A stretch of 64,000 bases of DNA from positions 124,001 through 188,000 of the forward strand of contig NZ_AULF01000009.1 of the NCBI RefSeq assembly GCF_000425145.1, in the 5' to 3' direction. Source of the DNA: Pedobacter glucosidilyticus DSM 23534 (GTDB lineage Bacteria > Bacteroidota > Bacteroidia > Sphingobacteriales > Sphingobacteriaceae). This document shows, piece by piece, positions 45,960 to 56,740 of the stretch (position 1 is the first letter of the stretch; the number at the start of each line of letters is the position of its first letter). The notes under the pieces were generated by a model. It was given only the letters and a program-made list of their open reading frames with translations, made no database searches and was not told where the DNA came from. The position numbers were made by a program, and so were the translations under genes.

Positions 45960-47132
45960 ATGGCTGTTTCATTAAAAGAATTTATATTAAGGATATTAGA
46001 TAGCGAGTTAAATCGATTATCAAAACTATATAGCATTATAGTGGTTACAGGTCCTAGGCAATCTGGAAAGACTTCTTTGTGCAAGCATCAGTTTCCGAAT
46101 TATCATTACATCAATTTGGAAAATCCTACTACCAGAGAGCAAGTAATGGCAGCACCAAAAGCTTTTTTAGAGGAGCATCTTGGCGGATTAATCATAGATG
46201 AAGCCCAACATATTCCAGAGTTATTTTCTTATTTACAGGTTATCGTAGATGAGCGTGAGGATACTAAATATATATTAACCGGTAGTAGTAATTTTGCTTT
46301 ATTACAAAGCGTTACGCAATCATTAGCTGGTAGGGCAGCTATACTTACCTTATTACCTTTATCATTAAATGAAATTGGCGAACATAAAAATACAAGTACC
46401 AATACTTTACTCTTAAATGGTGGTTATCCGGCTGTTTGGGCTAAGGGAATTCCTGCAAATGATGTAACACAAAATTATTATAACACTTATATAGAAAGAG
46501 ATGTAAGACAGTTGTTAAATATTAAAGATATTAATCGTTTTCAAGTGTTTATGAAGTTGTGTGCAGGTAGGGTAGGTTCAGAGTTTAATGCTTCTTCATT
46601 ATCAAATGAGATAGGCGTATCAGTACCTACAATACAAGAATGGTTAAATACTTTAGAAGCATCCTATGTAGTATTTAGGTTACCACCTTTTTTTAGAAAT
46701 ATTGGTAAAAGGCTAGTGAAATCTCCTAAAATATATTTTTATGATACCGCATTAGCTTGCTTTTTGTTAGGTATAGAAAATGAGCAACATCTGGATGCTC
46801 ATCCTTTGCGAGGTGCTATTTTTGAGAATTTGGTGGTGTTAGAGTTTATGAAAAATAGATTTAACAAAGGTAAATTACCAAATTTATATTTTTATAGAGA
46901 TAAGTCTCAGCATGAAGTTGATTTAGTAGAAGAAAAAGGTTTGCAACTTCATGCTTATGAAATTAAATCAGCTAAAGCTTTTACAAGAGATTTTTTAAAT
47001 AACTTAAATTATCTTAGAAAAGTTGTTGGACAAGATATCACATCCACACAAGTAATTTATGATGGTCCAGATGATTATGCAACATCAGAGAACGGGATTA
47101 TAAATTTTAGAAATTTAAAGTTTGATAGTTAA
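45960..47132 (+). CDS. AAA ATPase with C-terminal DUF4143 domain (copy 2)
   Basis: The 390-residue protein has Walker A GPRQSGKTS, Walker B GLIIDEAQH and sensor ILTGSSNFALL. A winged-helix-like linker (FNASSLSNEIGVSVPTIQEWLNTLEASYVVFRL) follows, then DUF4143 with the D...ExK pair (HEVDLVEE...AYEIKSA). It is clearly related to the ATPase at 34608 but not a recent duplicate. Its leader is a pair of palindromic repeats, the second abutting the start codon. A nuclease-type C-terminus with AAA motor would fit a DNA-processing or defence role; this is inference. Confidence 0.9.
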   Translation: MAVSLKEFILRILDSELNRLSKLYSIIVVTGPRQSGKTSLCKHQFPNYHYINLENPTTREQVMAAPKAFLEEHLGGLIIDEAQHIPELFSYLQVIVDEREDTKYILTGSSNFALLQSVTQSLAGRAAILTLLPLSLNEIGEHKNTSTNTLLLNGGYPAVWAKGIPANDVTQNYYNTYIERDVRQLLNIKDINRFQVFMKLCAGRVGSEFNASSLSNEIGVSVPTIQEWLNTLEASYVVFRLPPFFRNIGKRLVKSPKIYFYDTALACFLLGIENEQHLDAHPLRGAIFENLVVLEFMKNRFNKGKLPNLYFYRDKSQHEVDLVEEKGLQLHAYEIKSAKAFTRDFLNNLNYLRKVVGQDITSTQVIYDGPDDYATSENGIINFRNLKFDS

Positions 47133-47164
47133 AAATGAAGGGTTCTGAATGATTAAACCCTTCA
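47131..47164 (-). terminator. Terminator after dnaE
   Basis: TGAAGGGTT / AACCCTTCA (47136-47144, 47156-47164) form a 9-bp stem; on the minus strand five T follow. Confidence 0.75.
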
Positions 47165-47171
47165 ATCTCTC

Positions 47172-50100
47172 TTAATTTAAAACATAATCTACTTCCAATT
47201 CATCCAACTGGCTTAAAAGCTCTTTACAAATATTAATTTGTTTGGTTTTACTTTGCATATCTACTTTTAAGCGGTCTTTTTTATCCAAAATAACAAAGCT
47301 TAATTTTTTAGAGCCACTATGGTTTGATATCACTTGATTTAAACTCTGAATAAATTCATCACTTATTTCGCTTATATCCACACTGATATCAATCTTGGTA
47401 GATTGTTTCTCCAGAACATCTCTAAGGTCTGTAAAATCCGTATAAGAAATACGATGCCTTTTAGTACCGTCTGGATTAGAAAAGTAGCTTACATTTCCTT
47501 TGATGTAAAGATAATTATTGACAATCAAATGGTGTTTAAATTTAAGATACTCATCTCTATAAATGGTAAATTCAAAAGCATCATCATATCCCTCAAGCTT
47601 AAAAATACCCCAACCTCTGCCGTCTTTGGTAGTCATGTGCCTTATAGCTGTCACAATACCACCAACTTTAAATTGGAAATCGGCACCTTTCTCAATGTCA
47701 TTAAATATGGTGAGATTACCGGTAGAACAGTACTTATTTAGCACCAATTTATACTCATCTAAAGGATGCCCTGAGATGTAAATCCCAACAACTTCTTTTT
47801 CTTTAGCAAGCTTTTCCATAGCGCCCCATTCTTCGCAAGGACATAGCGTAGGCTCTGCAATTTCTACATTGCTTGAGCCTCCAAATAAACTTCCTTGAGA
47901 GGAATTTTCATTTTCTTTATGCTTAGCACCATATTTAATAGCCTTCTCCAGTGGCGATGCTCCATCACCATCATCATAAAAATATTGAGCTCTATGGGTA
48001 TTTTCAAAACAATCAAATCCGCCTGCTAAAACCAAATTTTCTAACGCTTTCTTATTAGCAGCTCTTAAATCAATACGTTTGGCTAAATCAAAAATAGATT
48101 TGTATTTACCTGTTTTACGGTTTTCTACGATGGTTTCAACTGCTCCGGCTCCTACACCTTTAATAGCACCCATACCAAAACGGATAGCATATTGCTCATT
48201 TACAGTAAATTTATAATAAGACTCATTCACATCCGGACCTAAAACTTCCAAACCCATACGCTTACATTCTTCCATAAAGAAAGTTACCTGCTTAATATCA
48301 TTCATGTTATTTGATAGTACAGCAGCCATATACTCGGCAGGGTAGTGGGCTTTTAGATATGCAGTTTGGTAAGCAATCCAAGCGTAACAGGTAGAGTGAG
48401 ATTTGTTAAACGCATAACTCGCGAAAGCTTCCCAATCTTTCCATATTTTTTCTAATGTTTTAGGGTCATGACCTTTCTCTGCCGCTTGTTGCACAAATTT
48501 GGGTTTCATTTTATCCAAAACATCTTTCTGCTTTTTACCCATAGCCTTACGTAAAACGTCGGCCTCACCTTTGGTAAACCCAGCAAGCTTTTGCGAAAGA
48601 AGCATCACCTGCTCTTGGTAAACTGTAATACCGTAGGTTTCTTTTAGGTATTCTTCACAAGCATCTAAATCGTATTTTATTTCTTCTTCGCCATTTTTTC
48701 TTCTGATAAAACTTGGGATATACTCCAGTGGTCCTGGTCTGTAAAGCGCATTCATGGCAATTAAATCACCAAAAACTGTTGGCTTTAGCTCTTTCATGTA
48801 CTTTTGCATTCCGGGCGACTCGTACTGGAAAATACCTACCGTTTCACCACGTTGGAAAAGCTCATAAGTTTTTACATCATCAATAGGGAAGGTATCAGGG
48901 TCTAAATCTATATCTAATCTATGTTTAACCAGTTTAACGGTATCTTTTATCAGCGTAAGCGTTTTAAGACCTAAAAAGTCCATTTTTAATAGACCAGCAC
49001 TTTCTACTACCGAGTTATCAAATTGGGTAACATATAAATCAGAGTCTTTAGCTGTAGCAACCGGAACGAAATTGGTAATATCGTCAGGAGTAATGATTAC
49101 CCCGCAAGCATGAATACCGGTATTTCTTAAAGAACCTTCCAGAACTTTTGCTTGTTTGATGGTTTCGGCACCTAAATCATTCCCATTGGCCAAAGCAATT
49201 AATTGCTGAACGTTTTCCATTTCCTCAGAACGGAGCGCACTTCTAAGCGCTTGCTCATCCATATTGAAAATCTTATTCAGTTTTAGGTTAGGGATGAGTT
49301 TAGCAATTTTATCAGCTTCAAAAAGTGGTAAATCTAGCACACGGGCGGTATCTCTGATAGATGATTTTGCCGCCATAGTACCATAAGTGATGATTTGTGC
49401 TACTTGACTGGCACCATACTTTTTAATAACATAATCCATTACTCTTCCACGACCTTCATCATCAAAGTCGATATCAATATCGGGCATGGAAACTCTGTCT
49501 GGATTTAAGAAACGCTCGAAAAGTAAATCATAAGCAATAGGGTCTATATTGGTGATGCCTAAACAATAGGCTACTGCTGAGCCCGCAGCAGAACCCCTTC
49601 CTGGACCTACAGAAACATCCATTTCTCTGGCTTTGGCGATAAAATCCTGAACAATTAAGAAATATCCCGGGTAACCGGTATTTTCAATGGTCTTAAGCTC
49701 AAAATCTAAACGTTCTCTAATTTCTGGAGTGATTTCTTCATAACGTTTTGCTGCGCCAACATAAGTTAAGTGACGTAAATATTTATTCTCGCCTCTTTTA
49801 CCGCCATCTGCTTCGTCTTCTGGTACTAAAAACTCTTCCGGAATATCAAATTTAGGAAGCAAAACATCGCGGTAAAGCGAGTAAGTTTCTACTTTATCAA
49901 TTACCTCAGAAATATTGATGATAGCTTCCGGAATATCCGAAAACAGCTTTTTCATTTCATCGGCAGATTTAAAATAGTACTCGTCGTTTGGTAAGGCATA
50001 ACGGAAACCTCTTCCACGTCCTTTTGGAGTAGAAAATTTCTCGCCATCTTTTACGCATAATAAAATATCATGCGGATGAGCATCTTCTTTATTGATGTAA

Positions 50101-51536
50101 TAAGTATTATTGGTGGCAATAAGTTTAACCTGATGTTTTTTAGCTAAGCTTATTAAAGTTTGGTTTACCCTATTTTCATCTTCCTGATTGTGGCGCATCA
50201 GCTCAATATAAAAATCTTCGCCGAAGGTTTGTTTCCACCAAATTAAAGCTTCTTCGGCTTGGTTTTCGCCCATGTTTAAAACCTTGCTAGGGATTTCTCC
50301 ATACAGGTTTCCAGAAAGCACCATAATATCTTCTTTATACTGCTCTATAATTTGTCTGTCTATCCGGGGTACATAATAAAAACCGCTTGTATAAGCAATA
50401 GAAGACATTTTTGCTAGGTTGTGGTAACCTTTTTTATTCTTTGCCAAAAATACTACTTGGTAGCCATTGTCTTTTCTACTTTTGTCTTTATGGTTATCGC
50501 AAACAAAAAACTCGCAACCTACAATCGGTTTTATAATGGTTTCTGTAGGTGTTTCACCATTTTCTAAGGCCGCTTTATTTTTTGCTTCTGCTGCTTTATT
50601 ATGATTTAAAACATTACTCACAAAATGGAAAGCTCCCATCATATTGGCGTGATCTGTAATGGCAACAGCTGGCATTTTATATTTTGCAGCTGCCTTTACC
50701 AAATCTGGAACAGATGCCGTAGATTGTAATATAGAAAACTGTGTGTGGTTATGCAGATGTACAAAATCAACATCAGTTAGACTAGCAAAGCTATCGCTGT
50801 TAATTTGATTAACATCATGTTGCTGTTTTGTGTTTTTTCTAAGCGCTTCGGAAGCCTCTTTTAGGTTGATATGTTTTAAACCAACAGGGCGAATAGCTTC
50901 TGGATTAGCATTTTTAAACTGAGTTAGATAAGCCTCATCAGCCTGAAGCTCCTGAGTAGTGAAAACATCTTTTCTAAGAAGCTCAAAAAAACATCTGGTG
51001 GTCGCTTCAACATCGGCGGTGGCATTATGCGCTTCGCCAAAAGGTACTTGAAATAGGTATTGGTGAAGCTCTGTTAAATTAGGGAGTTTAAACTTCCCAC
51101 CTCTACCGCCGGGTAATTGTAAGAGGCTGGCCGTAACTTCTGTACAGGTATCTAATATGGGCTTGCTATTAAGTTCTGTTGCTATTTGATAGCGGTGGAA
51201 CTCGCAACCCATAATGTTTAAATCAAACTTGATGTTTTGCCCTACAATAAACTTCGCTTGTGTAATAGCGGCATTAAATTTTACTAAAACATCAGCTAAA
51301 GGAAATCCTTCTGCTGCGGCTAGCTCGGTAGAAATACCATGAACTTTCTCGGCATCGTAAGGGATATTAAAGCCCTCTGGCTTAATTAAATAATCCTCAT
51401 TGGAGATGAGTTTCCCCATATCATCATGCAATTGCCATGCAATTTGAATACACCTGGGCCAGTTATCTGTATCGGTAATAGGGGCATCCCATCTTTTAGG
51501 TAATCCAGTGGTTTCGGTATCAAAAATTAAATACAT
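47172..51536 (-). CDS. dnaE: DNA polymerase III alpha subunit with N-terminal proofreading exonuclease
   Basis: The 1454-residue replicative polymerase is longer than the 1160 residues of E. coli DnaE because of an N-terminal DnaQ-like 3'-5' exonuclease of about 200 residues. Its DEDDh residues are present: Asp6 and Glu8 (DTETTG), Asp105 (NIKFD), His170 and Asp175 (HNATAD). A linker leads to the PHP domain (HLHNHT at 260-265; AITDHAN). The C-family catalytic aspartates follow in PDIDIDFDDEGR, with GPGRGSAAGS. Clamp-binding and OB regions follow (YIKGNVSYF). The protein may combine synthesis and proofreading in one chain. No neighbouring dnaQ is seen. Confidence 0.94.
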   Translation of the reverse strand: MYLIFDTETTGLPKRWDAPITDTDNWPRCIQIAWQLHDDMGKLISNEDYLIKPEGFNIPYDAEKVHGISTELAAAEGFPLADVLVKFNAAITQAKFIVGQNIKFDLNIMGCEFHRYQIATELNSKPILDTCTEVTASLLQLPGGRGGKFKLPNLTELHQYLFQVPFGEAHNATADVEATTRCFFELLRKDVFTTQELQADEAYLTQFKNANPEAIRPVGLKHINLKEASEALRKNTKQQHDVNQINSDSFASLTDVDFVHLHNHTQFSILQSTASVPDLVKAAAKYKMPAVAITDHANMMGAFHFVSNVLNHNKAAEAKNKAALENGETPTETIIKPIVGCEFFVCDNHKDKSRKDNGYQVVFLAKNKKGYHNLAKMSSIAYTSGFYYVPRIDRQIIEQYKEDIMVLSGNLYGEIPSKVLNMGENQAEEALIWWKQTFGEDFYIELMRHNQEDENRVNQTLISLAKKHQVKLIATNNTYYINKEDAHPHDILLCVKDGEKFSTPKGRGRGFRYALPNDEYYFKSADEMKKLFSDIPEAIINISEVIDKVETYSLYRDVLLPKFDIPEEFLVPEDEADGGKRGENKYLRHLTYVGAAKRYEEITPEIRERLDFELKTIENTGYPGYFLIVQDFIAKAREMDVSVGPGRGSAAGSAVAYCLGITNIDPIAYDLLFERFLNPDRVSMPDIDIDFDDEGRGRVMDYVIKKYGASQVAQIITYGTMAAKSSIRDTARVLDLPLFEADKIAKLIPNLKLNKIFNMDEQALRSALRSEEMENVQQLIALANGNDLGAETIKQAKVLEGSLRNTGIHACGVIITPDDITNFVPVATAKDSDLYVTQFDNSVVESAGLLKMDFLGLKTLTLIKDTVKLVKHRLDIDLDPDTFPIDDVKTYELFQRGETVGIFQYESPGMQKYMKELKPTVFGDLIAMNALYRPGPLEYIPSFIRRKNGEEEIKYDLDACEEYLKETYGITVYQEQVMLLSQKLAGFTKGEADVLRKAMGKKQKDVLDKMKPKFVQQAAEKGHDPKTLEKIWKDWEAFASYAFNKSHSTCYAWIAYQTAYLKAHYPAEYMAAVLSNNMNDIKQVTFFMEECKRMGLEVLGPDVNESYYKFTVNEQYAIRFGMGAIKGVGAGAVETIVENRKTGKYKSIFDLAKRIDLRAANKKALENLVLAGGFDCFENTHRAQYFYDDGDGASPLEKAIKYGAKHKENENSSQGSLFGGSSNVEIAEPTLCPCEEWGAMEKLAKEKEVVGIYISGHPLDEYKLVLNKYCSTGNLTIFNDIEKGADFQFKVGGIVTAIRHMTTKDGRGWGIFKLEGYDDAFEFTIYRDEYLKFKHHLIVNNYLYIKGNVSYFSNPDGTKRHRISYTDFTDLRDVLEKQSTKIDISVDISEISDEFIQSLNQVISNHSGSKKLSFVILDKKDRLKVDMQSKTKQINICKELLSQLDELEVDYVLN

Positions 51537-51710
51537 CTTAATGATATGTTTTTGTGAATGAGGAGTTTGGCAGATGAAGATTATTCTGCCTGACTAAGCT
51601 CAAATTTACCAAAAAAATTGTGTGATTTTGGGGTGTTGATAACTTGTTTGCTCATTTAAACTATCAATATTATTTTGAATTTATTCATATAATAAGCATA
51701 TTTAGTAACT

Positions 51711-52538
51711 ATGAAAAAACATGTTTCAAAACCTATAGAAGTAGGTGTTATTAAATCTACTGCAGTATTTATACTGTTTATTTGGATTTCTTTTTTGCAT
51801 GTTCATGCTCAAACACAAAATTTTAATTATGAAAGTTTCAAAACTAGCTTAAGAGATACCGTTACTTTAAGCAAGAAAGATAGTTTGGAGGTAATTAAAC
51901 ACCTTTCAGGAGACTTTGATAAGTATTACAAACATCGATTAAAATTAAGAAGATCCACTATTAAGTCTCATTCTTGGGATAGAGCATCTTTTTATCTAAA
52001 CAAATCTATTAAAGAAGTTAAAGCTTATGCTAAAGAACTCAAAATTGATAGTGCTTATTATTTGGTAGCTTTTGTTTCGGATACCCAAATTAAACATCCT
52101 TTAAAAAAGGAAATCATCAGCGATTTAAAAAATAGTTTTTATGAAATAAAGAAAGATTCTTCTGTTTATAATTTAGAAGGTGCGGACTTATTGAATGCTT
52201 TTTTTACTATCAGGATGAAACCTAGAAGTGAGAAACAGCATAAACTCATTTATCAAATAAAAAACAAACCAGACATAGCTTTAATAGAACAGGTTTTTTT
52301 AGTAAAACAAGATGATTTAAAGCCCGAAATGCGTCAAGATTCTTCACAATTAAAACAAATAATTATAAAGCCCTTTGCAGATGAAAAAAGCTTTGATGAT
52401 TTAATGGAATTATCTAAAATACGCTATAAAGCCATGTATCCTGATAAAAAGGATGTTTCTGACATGAATAGCTACAGGTATTATTTATACAGAATAAATG
52501 ACTATTCTTTTAATGCAGTTGGTGGGTATGGTTTATAA
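51711..52538 (+). CDS. Secreted hypothetical protein
   Basis: I do not recognise this 275-residue protein. The N-terminal 34 residues form a signal peptide: a basic stretch, then a hydrophobic VFILFIWISFLHVHAQ, with cleavage probable before QTQ. The mature part is mostly helical and Lys-rich with no evident enzyme motif. The SYRYYLYRINDYSF stretch near the end is Tyr-rich. It may be a small conserved periplasmic or cell-surface protein (DUF4919-like is a possible but unproven assignment). It is divergent from dnaE. Confidence 0.6.
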   Translation: MKKHVSKPIEVGVIKSTAVFILFIWISFLHVHAQTQNFNYESFKTSLRDTVTLSKKDSLEVIKHLSGDFDKYYKHRLKLRRSTIKSHSWDRASFYLNKSIKEVKAYAKELKIDSAYYLVAFVSDTQIKHPLKKEIISDLKNSFYEIKKDSSVYNLEGADLLNAFFTIRMKPRSEKQHKLIYQIKNKPDIALIEQVFLVKQDDLKPEMRQDSSQLKQIIIKPFADEKSFDDLMELSKIRYKAMYPDKKDVSDMNSYRYYLYRINDYSFNAVGGYGL

Positions 52539-52691
52539 GCAAAGAAAGAGTAAGCTTTATACCTAAATAGTCCATTTTATTTTTACAATTTTGTCTATAA
52601 GTATTTTAAAATTATATTTTTAAAGAATTATTTATTAGCTTTAATCATCTTAAGCGATACTCTCTATTTTTAGAAACATCATTCTACCTTT

Positions 52692-52982
52692 ATGTTTCTA
52701 TCTATTTTTTTAAACATTAAAGCTTTGGTCATGATGGTAAACCACATTCATTTTGGAACTCAATTTAAAAAACGTAATCATCATCTTTTAAAAGACCCTG
52801 TGATTGAAAGTTACAATAATCAGATGGATATTTTGGTCAAGCGTTTTAGAATTATGGAAGTAATGGAGCAGGGGAAAAGAGTTGAAAAGTGGACTTGTAA
52901 AGAAGCAGAGGCAAAATATATTTTTCTAAAGACAGAGCTTCAAGAATATATTCAAATACATCATCCTGAGGTATATAAATAA
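52692..52982 (+). CDS. Hypothetical protein, small
   Basis: I do not recognise this 96-residue protein. It is basic at the start and acidic/Glu-rich at the end (KRVEKWTCKEAEAKYIFLKTELQEYIQIHHPE), possibly a helical small protein. The ATG at 52692 opens with hydrophobic residues; a second ATG at 52731 (MMVNHIHFG) would remove them. The choice cannot be decided. A strong terminator overlaps its stop. Confidence 0.45.
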   Translation: MFLSIFLNIKALVMMVNHIHFGTQFKKRNHHLLKDPVIESYNNQMDILVKRFRIMEVMEQGKRVEKWTCKEAEAKYIFLKTELQEYIQIHHPEVYK

Positions 52983-53019
52983 AAAAGCTTTCCAGAAATG
53001 TATCGGGAAAGCTTTTTTT
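52981..53019. terminator. Bidirectional terminator between the small gene and gap
   Basis: A 13-bp stem AAAAAAGCTTTCC / GGAAAGCTTTTTT (52981-52993, 53006-53018) with T runs on both strands closes two convergent genes. Confidence 0.88.
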
Positions 53020-53034
53020 AGATAAGCGATGTTC

Positions 53035-54887
<1,853 letters not shown>

Positions 54888-54891
54888 TTTT

Positions 54892-55872
54892 TTATGCTAA
54901 TATGCTAGACATTTCCATTAAATCGTCTTCTAACTTAAACTCATGTCCTGATAGTGCTTCACTTAAATCAGTAAGTGCAATAGTATTGCCATGCAAACCA
55001 ACCATTTTTCTGGTTTGGCCAGCCAATAATGCTTTTACCGCTGCAAAACCCATTCTACTGCCCAAAATTCTATCAAAACTACTTGGGCTACCGCCTCTTT
55101 GTAAATGGCCTAAAATGGTAACTTTAGTATCGTAGTAATCAAATTTTTCTTTTACTCTTTTAGCTACGTTATAAGCACCTCCGTTTTTATCTCCTTCGGC
55201 AACAATTACAATACTAGATGATTTTAAGTTAGCCGCCCCATGCTCTAGTGTTGAAATTAAATCCTCTATAGCTGTATCTTTTTCTGGTAACATAATAGCT
55301 TCTGCGCCGCCTGCAATACCAGCTCTTAAAGCTATACATCCAGCATCTCTTCCCATTACTTCTATAAAGAATAAGCGGTCATGAGATTCTGCCGTGTCTC
55401 TTATTTTATCAATAGCTTCTATTACCGTATTAGTTGCGGTATCAAAACCTAAAGTAAAATCAGAACCATAAAGGTCGTTATCAATAGTGCCTGGTACACA
55501 AATTACAGGAATATCGTATTTGTTTGAGAACCTTTCTGCACCTGTAAATGTTCCATCTCCACCTATCGCAACTAAGGCATCTATTCCTTGTTTTTTTAAA
55601 TTTTGATAGGCTTTTTCCATCCCTTCCTCCGTTCTAAATTCCAAACAGCGGGCAGTTTTTAAGATAGTACCGCCTAATTGCATGATATTACTTACCGAAT
55701 GACGATTCATCACTATAAAGTTTTCATCTATCATTCCTTGATAACCTTGTTTTATTCCAATCATCTCACAACCAAAATGAATACCTGTTCTCACAACAGC
55801 TCTTATACACGCATTCATTCCTGGGGCGTCTCCACCGGAAGTAAACACTGCTATTTTCTTAATTTTCGACAT
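54892..55872 (-). CDS. pfkA: 6-phosphofructokinase, ATP-dependent
   Basis: The 326-residue enzyme phosphorylates fructose-6-phosphate, the committed step of glycolysis. Visible motifs are FTSGGDAPGMNACIR, GGDGTFTGAERF, PGTIDNDLYGSDFTLGFDTA (with the catalytic acid in TIDND), EVMGRDAGCIAL and GGSPSSFDRILGSRMG. The length is that of PfkA, and the GGDGT form predicts ATP rather than PPi use. The ATG at 55872 is used; an upstream ATG at 55887 would add five residues. It begins the pfkA-pseudokinase-gap operon. Confidence 0.95.
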   Translation of the reverse strand: MSKIKKIAVFTSGGDAPGMNACIRAVVRTGIHFGCEMIGIKQGYQGMIDENFIVMNRHSVSNIMQLGGTILKTARCLEFRTEEGMEKAYQNLKKQGIDALVAIGGDGTFTGAERFSNKYDIPVICVPGTIDNDLYGSDFTLGFDTATNTVIEAIDKIRDTAESHDRLFFIEVMGRDAGCIALRAGIAGGAEAIMLPEKDTAIEDLISTLEHGAANLKSSSIVIVAEGDKNGGAYNVAKRVKEKFDYYDTKVTILGHLQRGGSPSSFDRILGSRMGFAAVKALLAGQTRKMVGLHGNTIALTDLSEALSGHEFKLEDDLMEMSSILA

Positions 55873-55911
55873 TTTTATTTTGAACATTGGTTTAAGGCTT
55901 ACTAATATACG

Positions 55912-55933
55912 GTGTATTTTTTACACTAAGTGA
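55912..55933. promoter_or_regulatory. Candidate operator of the pfkA operon (ACACTAAGTG site)
   Basis: ACACTAAGTG (55923-55932) lies 51-60 bases upstream of the pfkA ATG, and an inverted repeat GTGTA-TTTTT-TACAC (55912-55926) touches it. The same decamer occurs in the promoter of the intact kinase gene. The divergent Nudix-type regulator gene begins 58 bases further on. Confidence 0.5.
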
Positions 55934-55990
55934 GATTTTGTCAATTTTTTTTTTCAAATTTGATAATTGAATTTTTATAAACGCTAAGAT

Positions 55991-56689
55991 TTGGAAAATT
56001 TACCTTTACGTTTTGAGTCGATTTTCTCGGCTGATTGTATCATTTTTGGATTTGATGAGGGTGAATTAAAAGTTTTGCTTATCGAGCGAAATGAAGAGCC
56101 TTTTAAAGAATGGTTTGCCTTGCCTGGAAACTTTGTTTATGAAAATGAAAGTATAGATGAGGCAGCAGAACGTATATTATACGAGTTAACCGGTTTAAAA
56201 GGTATTTACATGCAGCAGTTTTATACTTTTGGCGAGGTTAATAGACACCCACAAGGTAGGGTAATTACGGTGGCTTATTTTGCTATGATAAGATTAAATG
56301 GGCAAAAAGAATTAAAACCTGTTACCAATTATGCCAGAAAAGCTGTTTGGGTTTCAGTAAAGGATTTGCCTCAATTAGCTTTTGACCATACTGAGATTTT
56401 TAAGAAAGGTTTTGAGAAAATTAAGAATAAGATTAGCTACCAACCTATTGCTTTTGAGCTTTTACCAGAGAAGTTTACCCTTACGCAATTACAAAACCTG
56501 TACGAGGTTATCTTAAATAAAAAGCTAGATAAAAGAAACTTTAGAAAGAAAATGTTGGCTTACGATATTTTAAAAGAGCTGGATGAGAAGCAGAAAGGTG
56601 TTTCTTATAGAGCAGCAAAACTATACAAATTTGATAAGCGTAAATACAGTAAATATTTCCATAACGAGCTGTCTTTTGGTAAAGAGTAA
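55991..56689 (+). CDS. Nudix-type transcriptional regulator (NrtR/AraR-like)
   Basis: The 232-residue protein has an N-terminal Nudix domain (CIIFGFDEGELKVLLIERNEEPFKEWFALPGNFV) and a C-terminal winged helix-turn-helix (FTLTQLQNLYEVILNKKLDKRNFRKKM) ending with YKFDKRKYSKY. The Nudix box is damaged: ESIDEAAERILYELTGL keeps only one of the usual metal-binding glutamates, so hydrolysis is unlikely. This is the pattern of NrtR-like regulators such as Bacteroides AraR, which bind a sugar or metabolite instead. The gene starts with TTG at 55991 and is divergent from pfkA, next to two sugar-kinase-like genes, so a glycolysis or amino-sugar regulator is the best guess. Confidence 0.82.
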   Translation: MENLPLRFESIFSADCIIFGFDEGELKVLLIERNEEPFKEWFALPGNFVYENESIDEAAERILYELTGLKGIYMQQFYTFGEVNRHPQGRVITVAYFAMIRLNGQKELKPVTNYARKAVWVSVKDLPQLAFDHTEIFKKGFEKIKNKISYQPIAFELLPEKFTLTQLQNLYEVILNKKLDKRNFRKKMLAYDILKELDEKQKGVSYRAAKLYKFDKRKYSKYFHNELSFGKE

Positions 56690-56709
56690 GCTCTCGTAAA
56701 TTATTAAAT

Positions 56710-56740
56710 AAAAATGGCGCATTAAGCGCCATTTTTATTT
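56710..56740. terminator. Bidirectional terminator between regulator and kinase genes
   Basis: AAAAATGGCGC / GCGCCATTTTT (56710-56720, 56726-56736) form a perfect 11-bp stem with loop ATTAA, with T runs on both sides; it overlaps the final codon of the kinase gene. Confidence 0.92.

Noticed and set aside
34608-47132. The region between the two DUF4143 ATPases as a composite mobile element.
   Set aside because: The ATPases are diverged, their flanking palindromes differ, and the genes between them are housekeeping genes.
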